Source of the DNA: Triatoma infestans
Taxonomy: Eukaryota; Arthropoda; Insecta; Hemiptera; Reduviidae
NCBI GenBank assembly: GCA_011037195.1
Contig: JAAEAF010000205.1
Location: 186,001-250,000, forward strand
Length of the DNA stretch: 64,000 nt
Direction: 5' to 3'
Below the pieces are notes generated by a model that had not been told where the DNA came from, did no database searches, and worked only from the letters and a program-made list of their open reading frames with translations. A program made the translations under genes and the position numbers. The first letter of the stretch is position 1. Each line of letters starts with the position of its first letter. Below, one piece after another: positions 34,206 to 45,063 of this stretch.

Positions 34206-36005
34206 TGAATTTAACAAAAATTAATTCTAAAGTATTAATTTAAATGAATGTGAATGAACATCAAGCACCAATTAAAACAAACAAAAATATCTTAGTTTTC
34301 TGGAATAAACAGATTTGGTCCTGCGTGACGGATATAACTTTTTATACATTTTTTTTTTCATCACGGAAATTTAGTGTCGCCAAAATTTATAATAATTTAT
34401 ATTTATTTTTTCGCACAGGTTAGAGAATAATGCATGTCTTTAACGTGGTGGTTGTCATACCTATTTAAATTGTGCGATATAATCAACTAGGTTGTCACTC
34501 GCTCTATCTACCACGAGTAATTTCCACGACCCTGGTGGCGGAACTATTTTGAACAGACATTACTTTGTCCTTAGACAGTACTTGATTTTTAATAGCCTAC
34601 ATATAGTCATCGGCCCCGGCAGATTTGACCATAACATTATGGGAACCAATTTGAAGTTGATGGATAAAATTATTTTAATTAACAGAAATGTAGCTTTTGT
34701 TTGACCTCTTTTTAACGCATCATTTTTTTTTGTTTGTTTATAGACCATACATGGGTGTAATAGAAATCGTCCTTGCAGTAACTTTAAGTAATTAATTAAT
34801 GAAATTTTCTATAAATTATCCATGATACATTTAATTTCTAGAGGTCATTTTATGTAAAGATCAATGTAAATTTTTTTATAACTCACATTACATGCTCTAA
34901 AAAGGTTTGTTTGAACACAGAATCGTTGTTGAAAAAAAGCAGTTACAGTATCTAAATAGGACATCTTTAATAAATATGCATTAAACAATTTTTAATGTAC
35001 TCTTTAAAAAAGAAATGTTACAAGACGCCTTAAAATGTTAACTTCAGTTTTGATGTGTAAATACGCCCCTCCACCGCCTCTTTCCTGGGCTTTCTAGAAT
35101 TCAACGTATTGTCTCTATTAGGCGGTAGGTCAACGGAGAAAGTTGATGATACTAGATAAAAACTATGATCTCGCCTAGTATCCTATGTCGTAGATTCTTA
35201 TCTAGTGAGTTTGTAATAATTATTAACACTCTAAAATATAGTCGTGTCTATATATTCATGTCTCTTGTAATAATATGGTTAGATAAATCATTTAGAAAGA
35301 GATGTTTTGATGTTTAGTCCAAACGAAACTGTTTTCATGTTTTTTTTATTTTACTATGTTGTAATAGTAAAGTGGTACTTTGGATCAGTGTAGAGTGGAC
35401 TATGGAGGTCCGTATACTACCATTTAACTGTAGGATTTCCGGTTGGTGAACCACTCAGTGGCCGGCCTTGGACTAAGAGCGTACTCTCTCTACAACAAAA
35501 CTATTGTCGCCGACAAAACATTCCTCCTACTACAACTAGTCGCGCCAGTAGTGTTTGTTTATTACCACCATTTTAAAAACTATTTGATTTTGTGATTAGA
35601 TTAAATTTTTAATTAAATTTATAGTGTGTCCACTAGATGTAGGAGAGACACGTCATTCATTGAGAATTTATTAATGAAATAGATCTATTTAATTTATTTT
35701 CTAATAATTCATTACGTTTAAATGTTCATAGAAAATTTTTTTTTCTTTAATTTTATTCAAAGAAAGCTCGCCGACATTATTGCAGAACTGCAGATCCCCC
35801 AAGCATTTCTTCTTCTGAACCCACTCACACACATATTTTGTCCTAAAGACAAAACTCAATACACATTTAATTTTAAACAAATTTTCAAATCAAACTATGA
35901 CGCTAATTTTTATTTGTAGGATTCCAAAATGCTAACAATGTACAAAGTATAATGTACCATATTCCCCTGAATCTCCTAGAAATCATTGTTTTTCAAGGTT
36001 TTAAA
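34206..36005. other. No gene recognised
   Basis: The segment 35370-35560 is GC-richer and unassigned. The rest is AT-rich spacer. The short frames show no domains. Confidence 0.4.
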
Positions 36006-36330
36006 TTGAAAGAATTGGTCTGTATGTGTTAGTTGATATGTGAAGGTTAAAAAAAAAGTCGTTGGAGACTTTTTCGAGAACATCGTTCGCGAAAAATTGA
36101 AAAAGAAAAAACAGTGAAGTCACGCTTCCGATGGCATCTATTATCTTAGTGGTAGGATCCCATGGTGGTACCGGATATATGATGTTCGAAAATTTCCTAC
36201 AATTTGTCTCGATTTTGAGATATTTGTTTACAGACACACAAACAGATACACACACTTGAGATACCTCTAAATTTCACTTCCGATAAGAACTAAAATTCAA
36301 AAATTTCATAAGATCTCAATATGTAATTCA
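36006..36330 (-). repeat. H1-related element, diverged 5' part
   Basis: In minus orientation: GTGTGTATCTGTTTGTGTG in the microsatellite position, then CATATATCCGGTACCACCATG GGATCC-type sequence, then GGAAGCGTGACTTCACTG. It lacks the terminal hairpin. Confidence 0.45.
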
Positions 36331-37499
36331 CGAATTTCTTTTGTTTCATTTTATCAAACATAGCCATCCATTCATTGCGCGGTGTTGCAACCAAAACCGC
36401 TTAAGTGGTTTGGCATATATTACGTCATCGTCAGTTTGCCAGTATTTCAGCTCTTTTTATTTCAAAAAGTCTTCCAAACTCTCCGGCTAGTCAGTTATAC
36501 TCCAGAAACACTTCTTGAAATGTTGACCGGTATTAATTTGGTGAAGATGTTTATTAGTCCAGCAAAGTTTTGGTAAACATGATTTAGGAATGTCGCAATG
36601 TCAACCTCCTTGCACAGATTCCTGGATACACAACTAACTCTTCGTCACCAATAATTATTCTCCCTTCCAATATAAGAAATGCTAACTTATCATTCTTAGA
36701 TTCCCATAACAGAATATCAATTTCCAGACTTAGAGGGACTCAAAACAAATTATCTTTGTTTTTAACTTTCGTTGAAAGATTTCACCATCGCATTAAATCC
36801 TTTTAAATTAATTCAACTAGGGATAATGATTTTAAAATGTTCCAAGTAATTCTGAATTTCAAAGTTTTATAATATAATTGCGATATAGGTTGTTAATTAC
36901 CCACTTTTATTTTTAGCCCCCGATGTGTTTCTCCCTTCGGCCATGTATTATGCCTACCAGGTGATTTTGCGTTAACGGAGAGAGAGCGAAATCCAGTGAA
37001 TGGAAGGAAAGTTGTATATTAATTAGAGCAGATCTTTATAACCTATTAGAATTGGGTTTATTTAGCGTTTTTTTTTTTCTGGTTGGTTAACAGTGAACAT
37101 CATAAATAAATTGATTGATCGATGACAAGTTATATATCGATAAAATAGATCCCTAAAAAATTTTTTTTATACTGAGATAATTTCGATGAATGAAAACTGT
37201 TGACAATTCTGCTTTCCGTGCTGATTGATTATACATACATCAGACTGTAATGGCCTCCGTCTCATACTCTTGCAAAAATTATTTAGATTTTTTTAACCCT
37301 CCAGTCTAAAGTTAAACTTTGTCCAAAGAGTTAGTTACGTGAAGTGGAACAAAATTTCATTTGACTTTAATCCGTTGTTTACTTCCTGTTACTCTTATAA
37401 GAAGGATTATTGTTATCCTGTTAAATTGCCTAAATTCACTTTTCACAGAAATAAGTATGTACGTATTTTCAAGTATCCTGATTGTAAATAATATTTTTT
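36331..37499. other. No gene recognised
   Basis: AT-rich spacer without recognisable repeats or coding signal. Confidence 0.4.
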
Positions 37500-37800
37500 T
37501 AGTGAATGATAAAAATATATATATATGTGTGTGTGGAACAAAATATTTCAATAAAATAATCGCACCTCGTTCAAATATGATATTTTATTTTGACCACTAT
37601 CACATCGATACGATGGTTTTCAGTCAAAGCTTTCGGTCAACATCCAGTTTTCACGATTTTCTCAAAAATGGTGCAAGAAAATTTGTCATATAATTAATGA
37701 ATGCGGTAAAAGAAAGGTCATATGTGTTTTTCAGATCAGAATTTTAAATCTGAGAAAAATCTATTAGTTCTTTGTATATTTCACTAGAATTGGATCCAAA
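37500..37800 (+). repeat. H1-related element, very diverged
   Basis: ATATATGTGTGTGTGGAACA, TTCAAATATGATATTTTATT and CACGATTTTCTCAAAAATGG fall in the same order as in H1. Only the order and short strings remain. Confidence 0.35.
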
Positions 37801-38945
37801 GTTTCATTTTATAATTAAAGAGAGAAGGTTACTTTTCCCGTAGCTACTCCTTCAGAGATCTAGGCATGCCTGCAGGTATCCCAGTCAAACAACACTATAA
37901 TGGGTTGAAATCAGTTCCCACCCTAAGTTCTCCCTCAAACTTCTAGAAGGGGCAAACTATCTAAATCATCTAGGGATCGGAAGAAGAAGTTTAAGAAGGA
38001 GGGTTAATTCAGCCGCTGTAAATAAGAGGTAATCCTAAAGATGTGATCATTATTTGAATCACCGTCAAATCGACAACATACAGCGTACTTTCACTGTGCC
38101 AGTCAGTCTGTCACTCTCTTCTGACGCTACCCTACTCTCTCTCTCTCTCTCACTCAGTAATTTACAGTGCTAAGTCGTCCATTCAGTGTTTGTCATTACG
38201 CACTTAATATATATACTGTTCAGTAAGTCTTACAGTTATTAACCAAAGCATTTTCTCTTCCGACCAATCCATCCAAAACATAAACACTACAACACTCACA
38301 CAGACACAATTCCAACATTCACATAATACCCATAGGCCGACAGATATAGTTGGTGTGTGTACAATTAGATATAGCGAACACACAGGCAAACTCACATATA
38401 GAAACCATTAGACAATACTAGACGATTATACATTAATACCTAAGGGAGACACAGTATATTTTTAGATCGAATGAATTTGGCTTTATAGCGTCTCTCACGT
38501 TACAAACATCCAAAGGTCGATGGTGTTGCATACTTCTTTATCTTCTCTAAAAGCAAATTACTCTCTTTCTAATATGAAGAATAAACCAATAATTATATGA
38601 TCCAAAACTAGACTTCATACTTCACTAAAAAGAGCATATTTAGGAAGCTTACTTTTGTAAATTTTAGTTAGATATTTATAGTAGATTTCGTGATCTGATC
38701 TGAGTCTATGTATGAGCTACATTTACTTTTAGTGATAGATCTATTTGAAAACAAAGGTTTACATCCCATTTTGGGCTCCCTTCGTGAATGCAATTCAGTT
38801 CTCTCTGTTTTAGGTCTTTTTGTCAACTAGTCCACTAACTTATGGCTCTTAATACCTAATGAAAAATAATTCTTGGATAATCCACATTTTTCTCAGATTG
38901 TCACATTGTGGATAATTATTTTGATCATTTGGATTACTGTATAAG
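37801..38945. other. No gene recognised
   Basis: This contains a (CT)n run at about 38134-38152. The block 38060-38460 has a TATA-like string (ATATATACTG) and could be an LTR fragment, but no partner is visible. Confidence 0.35.
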
Positions 38946-38949
38946 ACGT

Positions 38950-39521
38950 TATAACCGGATTCCAGGTTATTTTGAAAATTTCTCAGATATTCAGATAGTT
39001 GGGCGCCAGGCTTTTCAGCCAGTGATTTAAATAAAACAAAATCAAATAATAAAAATTATTAAAAACCAGAAGAGATAAAGAGAAAGATAAAGAAACTACG
39101 TACCAGTAAAGACAAGCTTTTCTTCATTCAGGCAGTCTAACAGGCAATGAAAAATGTACAGGCAAGTTCGATAATACATATATTTTCCAATCCAAAAGAT
39201 AATGAAAATAATAAGGAAGGTATACCTTTACAAAAGAAAATATTATATGATAAAACATACATACAGATATATATATACAGAGAGAGAAATACGAAACTCG
39301 GAAAGTTATTAAATGTCCGAAAAGGCCTTGTATAACGGAAAACGGAAAACTGTTTCACAATTTCGCCGGCAAAGGTTTTAGTGAGCTTTTACGATAGTTG
39401 TGGCCACTTGAGCTTATCATACTCCACTACTGGAGTGGGAGACGGTCAGACTCTCACTCGCCTTTCGCCCCACTCCTTAATTCTCGGGCCCTGCAGCGCC
39501 TTATGCGCGTACTTGGTTACA
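38950..39521 (-). repeat. 3' LTR of the gypsy element
   Basis: On the minus strand it starts TGTAACCAAGTACGCG and ends CCGGTTATA, so the ends form a short inverted repeat (TGTAACC / GGTTATA). A TATA-like run (TGTATATATATATC) lies at about 39266-39279. It contains a TGGCGCCCAACT string that resembles a tRNA-Lys primer site. Because it is present in both LTRs, it is internal to the LTR and not the primer site. Confidence 0.9.
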
Positions 39522-39537
39522 GTCCACCCTTCCTTCG
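39522..39537 (-). promoter_or_regulatory. Polypurine tract
   Basis: On the minus strand GAAGGAAGGGTGGAC directly precedes the 3' LTR. This is the expected place and composition for the plus-strand DNA primer. Only about 20 nt separate it from the pol stop. Confidence 0.7.
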
Positions 39538-39557
39538 GGGCGATGGACCTCCGAGCC

Positions 39558-42500
39558 TTAGTCTTGATAGGCCTTGAGATGGGCGACGTGGCAGCGACCA
39601 ACAGGCTTGCCTTCTAGCATCGCCAGCTCATAAACATTACTAGAAATCACCTTGTGGATGAGATAGGGCCCTTCATATTTCGGTGCCAGCTTGGCAGAAA
39701 AGTGACGCTGCGCATCAGAGAGAGGGTGGCTGCGTTTCCAGACCTTCCCACCTACTTTGAACGAAGTTCGTCTTCTTCGCAGGTTATAGTAATGCGCCTG
39801 TTTAGTTTGGGCTCGCATCAGGTTTTCTTCGACCATCACTCTCAGCTCTTTAAGCTTCGCCAAGTGTTGTTGCCATCCTTTAGTTGGTGGTGCCTCCGTC
39901 GATTCTTCAGGTAGTGCTCCTAAATTGTAATTTAACCCCGGTTGCATAAGCTCTCTCCCAAAATTCAGATAGGCGGGAGTACAACCTATTGAAGAATGCA
40001 CGCTTGTATTTAGGGCAAACATAAACTCAGATAAATAAGTGTCCCATGATTTATGATTGGAACCCACATAAGCCGAAATCATCGTCTTTATTATCCGGTT
40101 GACTCTTTCCACCGGGTTAGCTTGTGGCCAATAAGGTGGGGTACGGGAATAGGTAATACCGAAAGCTTTGGATAACTCTAACATAAGGCGATGGATATAA
40201 GGAGTTCCATTGTCTGTGTGTAGAATCAGCGGAGTTCCCCATCGAAAAATTACAGCTTTCTTGAAAAACTTTATAACGGTAGCTGCATTAGCGGATCTTA
40301 TAGGAATCAATTCCGTCCACTTGGAGAAGGCATCTTGGAAGACAAGGATGTAGGAATTATTTTGGCTCGAACGAGGTAGAGGACCAATAATGTCGGAGCA
40401 AACTCTTTGCCAAGGACGAGGTGGTGGTTGAAGGTTCATAATTCCCAATGGAGCACGCTGCTCCGGTTTATACATTTGACATATCTTGCAGGATTTCACA
40501 TATTCTGCCACGTCTTGATATAATCGAGGCCAGAAGTACACGTTCTTTATTCGGGCTACCGTTTTGTCTATACCTAAATGTGCTGACTCCGGCCTATCGT
40601 GAGAGGCAGAGATAATTTTCTGGCGTTCAGAGGGAGGTACTACTTGCTTCCAAGCGTCCACCGTATCCCCTATGGACCGTTTTATTTCATCAGGAATATA
40701 GAAATACAGTTTTCCTTGGTCAATTTTCCAGTCAGGATAGAGAGATGGACATTTCCTCACTTGATCAAATTTAGTGGCATACCATATCTCCCGGGGGTCT
40801 TTACTTTCTGTAATGGAAGCACACTGAATACTAGATATTCTAGATAAGGCATCAGGGACATGATGATATGCTCCCTTACGATACACAACTTCAAAGTTAT
40901 ATCCTTGAAGTTCTAACGCCCATCTGGCTAATCGACCGGTTGGGTCTTTTAGGTTATGTAGATAGCGTAAACAGTTATGATCAGTGACGACCGTGAATTC
41001 ATAGCCTTCCAGATAAGGCCGAAATTTCTTGATGGCCCATACAACCGCCAAACATTCTTTCTCCGTCACTGAGTATTTGCGTTCACATGCCGTGAGACTT
41101 CTACTGGCGTAAGCAATCACACGCTCTTGCCCAGATTGCACCTGACTTAATACTGCGCCAACGCCTACTTGGCTGGCGTCTGTTTGTAGCGTAAAAGGTA
41201 AGTCAAAATCTGGTCTGGCCAAGATGGGAGCATGACTGAGAATTTCCTTCAGGCAGTTAAATGCTTCCTCTTGGTCCGAATCCCAAACCCACTTCTGATC
41301 TTTCCGAAGCAGTTTGGTGAGGGGGTTGATTTTATCAGAGAAATTAGGAATGAATCGTCTGTACCACGACACCATTCCAATGAACCGACGCAGCTCAGAC
41401 AAATTTTTGGGTGAAGGATACTTCTTTATGGGTTCTACTTTGACCGGATTGACTTGTAACCCTTTGTCATTTAAAAGGAAACCTAAAAATTCCATTTCAT
41501 AGCACCCAAATTCGCACTTTTCAAGATTCAATTGTAGACCGGCATCCAGAAGTCGTCTAATGACCTCCCGAAGGTATCGTAGATGAGACGGGAAATCCTT
41601 AGTGGCGATGATAATGTCATCTAGGTAGGCAAATACATGGGGGGAAAGGTCGGGACCAATAAGGGAGTCTAACAACCTTTGAAATGTTGCTGGAGCTCCG
41701 CAGAGACCGTACGGCATTTTCTTAAATTGGTAGAGACCCTTGCCTAAGGCAATAAAGGCTGTTATTTCCCGGCTAGGTACAGAGAGAGGTATTTGGTGGT
41801 AGGCATGTGCCAGATCTAACTTGCTTAGATATTGGCAGGATTTAAGTTGATCAAGGATTGAATTCATCAGGGGAAGGGGGTAGTTATCTTTTTTTGTTAT
41901 TTTGTTCACACGGCGGTAGTCTACACAAAATCGGTAGTTCCCATTGGGCTTCTTTACCATTACGATTGGACTAGACCATGGACTATTTGAAGGTTCTATG
42001 ATATCATTTTCGAGCATGCGGTCTATTTCTGAGTTGATAATTTCTTGAATTTTTGGTGAGACCTGATACGCTCTTTGCTTTATTGGAGGATGGTCGGCAA
42101 CATTTATGACGTGTTCTATTAACGTAGTCATTCCTGTCGATTTATTTTGTTTTACTTTTAATTCCGTTTCTAACAGATGATCGAGGTGAGCTTCCTCTTT
42201 AGTGGTAAGCCGGCAGAGCCCCGCTAGACCATTCTCGATCATGTCAAACGTAGCTGCTTGGAAGTCATAGGTAATGTCAGGCATATCTTTGAAGTACCAC
42301 TGTAGGCCAGCCACATCAAGTACTATGTCTATGGCTGCCAGTGAATCAAGACCCAAGATACAAGGTATTGGAAGTGAAGGTAATATTCCAAAGCGCAAAT
42401 TAACAATTCTTCCCTTAAGGGTTACCGGTAAGGTAGTGGTAGAGGTAACGGTTTCCCTAATCCCATTTGCCATACTAACTGGGTAAGGCCGCACTTCTGA

Positions 42501-42887
42501 GATAAGTGCACCTAATTGTTCAAGACGATACGCAGTAGCCGCGTTGAGATACGATTGGGCTGCTCCCGTATCCACTAAAGCCAGAAAAGTTAAGTTTAAT
42601 GAGTTAAATTCTAAGAAGAATCGAGAATCAGAATGGGCAGGCCCAGAAGTATGAACAGATACTATTTTAGTTGGGGAATCGAAAGAAGACCCAGCTCCAC
42701 GATTCCTAGTAAAACTGGTTGAGGTTATGGAGGAGGTAGTAGAGTCTGCATTTCGCGAGCCATGGTCGACTCTAGAGCCTTGACTCACGATCCGTTTCCC
42801 GGATGTGAACAATTCGGGCAAGTTTTGAAAGTAACCTTTTGTTTCCCACAATGGTAACAAAATAAAGTTTTTCTTGGCTTCTTGCAA
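39558..42887 (-). CDS. Gypsy Pol polyprotein (protease-RT-RNase H-integrase)
   Basis: The frame is 1109 codons. Domains, counted from the frame's first Met: aspartic protease with LVDTGAAQSYL (D106); reverse transcriptase with KLDLAHAY (D358) and YLDD (421-424); RNase H with QTDAS (D570), the TEKE Glu near 609-611, TDH (D636) and PDALSR (D679); integrase with zinc-binding H763, H770, C800, C803, and catalytic D832, D892, E927; and a GPY/F-type C-terminal module (YEGPYLIHKV, about 1071-1080). The domain order with integrase after RNase H is that of Ty3/gypsy. There is no chromodomain and no env. The Met at the frame start is probably not used. The frame lies in -1 relative to gag and overlaps it, so Pol-specific sequence should begin near residue 32, after the slip at 42794-42800. 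Confidence 0.95.
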   Translation of the reverse strand: MQEAKKNFILLPLWETKGYFQNLPELFTSGKRIVSQGSRVDHGSRNADSTTSSITSTSFTRNRGAGSSFDSPTKIVSVHTSGPAHSDSRFFLEFNSLNLTFLALVDTGAAQSYLNAATAYRLEQLGALISEVRPYPVSMANGIRETVTSTTTLPVTLKGRIVNLRFGILPSLPIPCILGLDSLAAIDIVLDVAGLQWYFKDMPDITYDFQAATFDMIENGLAGLCRLTTKEEAHLDHLLETELKVKQNKSTGMTTLIEHVINVADHPPIKQRAYQVSPKIQEIINSEIDRMLENDIIEPSNSPWSSPIVMVKKPNGNYRFCVDYRRVNKITKKDNYPLPLMNSILDQLKSCQYLSKLDLAHAYHQIPLSVPSREITAFIALGKGLYQFKKMPYGLCGAPATFQRLLDSLIGPDLSPHVFAYLDDIIIATKDFPSHLRYLREVIRRLLDAGLQLNLEKCEFGCYEMEFLGFLLNDKGLQVNPVKVEPIKKYPSPKNLSELRRFIGMVSWYRRFIPNFSDKINPLTKLLRKDQKWVWDSDQEEAFNCLKEILSHAPILARPDFDLPFTLQTDASQVGVGAVLSQVQSGQERVIAYASRSLTACERKYSVTEKECLAVVWAIKKFRPYLEGYEFTVVTDHNCLRYLHNLKDPTGRLARWALELQGYNFEVVYRKGAYHHVPDALSRISSIQCASITESKDPREIWYATKFDQVRKCPSLYPDWKIDQGKLYFYIPDEIKRSIGDTVDAWKQVVPPSERQKIISASHDRPESAHLGIDKTVARIKNVYFWPRLYQDVAEYVKSCKICQMYKPEQRAPLGIMNLQPPPRPWQRVCSDIIGPLPRSSQNNSYILVFQDAFSKWTELIPIRSANAATVIKFFKKAVIFRWGTPLILHTDNGTPYIHRLMLELSKAFGITYSRTPPYWPQANPVERVNRIIKTMISAYVGSNHKSWDTYLSEFMFALNTSVHSSIGCTPAYLNFGRELMQPGLNYNLGALPEESTEAPPTKGWQQHLAKLKELRVMVEENLMRAQTKQAHYYNLRRRRTSFKVGGKVWKRSHPLSDAQRHFSAKLAPKYEGPYLIHKVISSNVYELAMLEGKPVGRCHVAHLKAYQD
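42742..42800 (-). promoter_or_regulatory. -1 ribosomal frameshift site with candidate pseudoknot
   Basis: On the minus strand the heptamer G GGA AAC (42800-42794) is in the gag phase (CCG GGA AAC), 6 nt before the gag TGA. The -1 frame continues as CGG ATC GTG into Pol. After 3 nt, TCGTGAG can pair with CTCGCGA (7 bp, one G-U). Within its loop TAGAGTC can pair with GACTCTA downstream (7 bp). Together these give an H-type pseudoknot. GGGAAAC is an established slippery sequence in retroviruses. Confidence 0.7.
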
Positions 42888-43999
42888 TTGGGGTATTTAT
42901 GTCCTAAATCATGACAATTCCAACAACGGTACGATGGCGGTAACGAATCTTTAGAAAGATCCTTCTTTTCTGTCTTAGGCGACGAATTATTTCTAGAGGA
43001 CTCCAATGTGCGGGATGGTTTGGCCTCTACAGAAAATACGGAGGAGGAGTGTTTTTCTATTTTATTTTTATTAAAAGACTTCTTGGGTGACCCCAGTCCT
43101 TTGTATGCGGTATCGGGGCAAAGGGACTTTTCTTTAGGAGGTGGAGGGCGAAAGGTTTTAGACCTTTCCTCAAGTTGTTCGAACTCCTGCCCTTTGTGAA
43201 GGAGATCGGCAATGGAAGTGACTTCCGCAAACCGAATGTGAAATTGATATTTAGGCAATAGATTTTTATAAATCTTTTCTAATTGTTCTGCTAAAGAAAG
43301 TGGTTTTGTCAAACGATTCATCAGTGTACGAAGATTTATAACAAATGTAGAAATATCTTCTTGATCACCCTGGGTTCGACGATCTATTTCTCTTTTCAGT
43401 CGATCTTGGTAATCAAAAGGGAAAAATGTATTACGGAAATTTCGTTCAAATTCTTCCCAATTTGTCCACTCAGATTTGTTCAGGCGGTACCACAATAAAG
43501 GTGTACCAGTGAACATTAGAGGAAGCCATGAGATGAGAGTAGCATCCGGAATATTAAATATTGTACGACGTTCCTCAAGAATTATTAGAAAATCTTCCGC
43601 ACTACATGTAGACGATCCGTCAAATTTAAGATCGGCAAACGGCATTTGGTAAGGGGAAGGAGATATAAAGTTAGGACCTAACATATTAGGGTGACTTAGG
43701 ACAGGTGGAGAGGTACTGTAAGTTAACGGAACTGTCCCCGGTAAGGTGGAAGGGACCCCGGAGGTATGAGGGTCGGATATTATCCCCTTGTCACCTTTTG
43801 TCATGTCTACGTCTGAAGAGACCGTCCACAGCACTGGACTATTTACAAAGAAATTCCTCAGACGTTCTCTGAGACTCGCAACGTTACCGTCAATTGGGAG
43901 CGAATATCTCTGTAATATTTCTAATATTTCAACTTTGTTCAATTCGTATATCCATTGAAGTTTGGGCGGTAGCTCGTGGGATAATTTGCCGTCAGGCAT
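42785..43999 (-). CDS. Gypsy Gag protein
   Basis: 404 codons from ATG at 43999. The N-terminus (about residues 20-50, VEILEILQRYSLPIDGNVASLRERL) looks like a SAP-type helix pair. The central part has the retrotransposon Gag capsid pattern (LLWYRLNKSEWTNWEEFERNF, then RRTQGDQEDISTFVINLRTLM). Near the C-terminus there is one classical CCHC knuckle (CWNCHDLGHKYPNC). It is followed by two incomplete cysteine pairs (CYHCGKQ and CPNC). The role is to form virus-like particles and package the RNA. The frame is intact. Its last 103 nt overlap the pol frame. Confidence 0.9.
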   Translation of the reverse strand: MPDGKLSHELPPKLQWIYELNKVEILEILQRYSLPIDGNVASLRERLRNFFVNSPVLWTVSSDVDMTKGDKGIISDPHTSGVPSTLPGTVPLTYSTSPPVLSHPNMLGPNFISPSPYQMPFADLKFDGSSTCSAEDFLIILEERRTIFNIPDATLISWLPLMFTGTPLLWYRLNKSEWTNWEEFERNFRNTFFPFDYQDRLKREIDRRTQGDQEDISTFVINLRTLMNRLTKPLSLAEQLEKIYKNLLPKYQFHIRFAEVTSIADLLHKGQEFEQLEERSKTFRPPPPKEKSLCPDTAYKGLGSPKKSFNKNKIEKHSSSVFSVEAKPSRTLESSRNNSSPKTEKKDLSKDSLPPSYRCWNCHDLGHKYPNCKKPRKTLFCYHCGKQKVTFKTCPNCSHPGNGS

Positions 44000-45042
44000 A
44001 GAAAATTATTAGGGAGCTTATACAATCCGCCGTATGTACAAAACGTAAAATAGATAACATGAAAAAAATCAGATAGAATACCTTTGAAATTATTAAAAGA
44101 AAAGAGAACAGAAAATAAATTACAGATAGTATCGAGAAATATTATAAAGTAATATCTCTGTAAGAAATGAAATAGTAAATAAAAGAATGAAAATTAAGCA
44201 AGCCTTATTTGAAGTAATTAGGTATAGAAAATAAATTTTAAGTTCTATTTGTATATGAAGTACAAATAAAATTGTAAGTAATAGAGAAAGAAAAATAAAT
44301 GTAACTTATAAAATAAAATCTAATACTTGTAATTAAGAAGAAATAGAAATAGAAAACATAACAAAAAAAATGCATTCAGATTAATAAGATAATAGATCGC
44401 TAGAAAACTTCAGTTTTCAAATAATAATAATAGGTAATTTTCACTATACAAAAAAAATTAAATAGATATCTAAGTAATTACTATAAACAGTTATGTACAA
44501 AAAATCATCAAAAGAAATTTATTTATTTTATTGTAAATGATTTTATCGAACTTATAGTGTAGCTATTCAAAGCTAAATGAAATTATAATTAACGATATTA
44601 TAAGAAAAAGAAAAGAAATAGTTGAATATCATTTATTAAACAGGAAAAAAAAGTATTTCCATTTTACTTATTAAAATTAAATGTAATAAAACTGCAAAGT
44701 TATTTTCTTCTTTGGAAGAAAGAAAGATTTACGAGAATCTCACAATAAACAAGTGAATAGTAAACAGTACGATGTTTTCAATAACTACACTTAATCATGT
44801 GAACTCATATACGTACTCTGATAACTAGCGTACTTTAACTTCTTATTGTTTATTCCAATAAACTAACTTCTAAATATTTCTAATAAAGTAGAACTTATTT
44901 ATAAAATAAATTTTCTTAATAAATCGTAATACGCTTTTAATAATGTATTATACATGTAAAATTAAGAATAATTATTAAAATTTATACATGCCTGCTTTAT
45001 TATAATGCCTGATTTACTATTATACCAAAAATGTATTATCTG
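44000..45042 (-). other. Untranslated leader of the gypsy element
   Basis: About 1.04 kb between the primer site and gag. It is very AT-rich with no open frame of note. It is expected to hold the packaging signal, but I cannot locate it. Confidence 0.7.
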
Positions 45043-45061
45043 GCCCCACGTTGGTTCGCCA
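45043..45061 (-). promoter_or_regulatory. Primer-binding site, tRNA-Lys-like
   Basis: On the minus strand TGGCGAACCAACGTGGGGC starts 2 nt after the 5' LTR. It matches the complement of an insect tRNA-Lys 3' end (TGGCGCCCAACGTGGGGC) except for one inserted or altered stretch (GAACC in place of GCCC). The mismatch may weaken priming or reflect a variant tRNA. Confidence 0.7.
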
Positions 45062-45063
45062 CT

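Noticed and set aside
39137..39358. Open frames inside the LTRs (73, 96 and 62 codons)
   Set aside because: They occur in both LTRs in noncoding control regions and have no domains.
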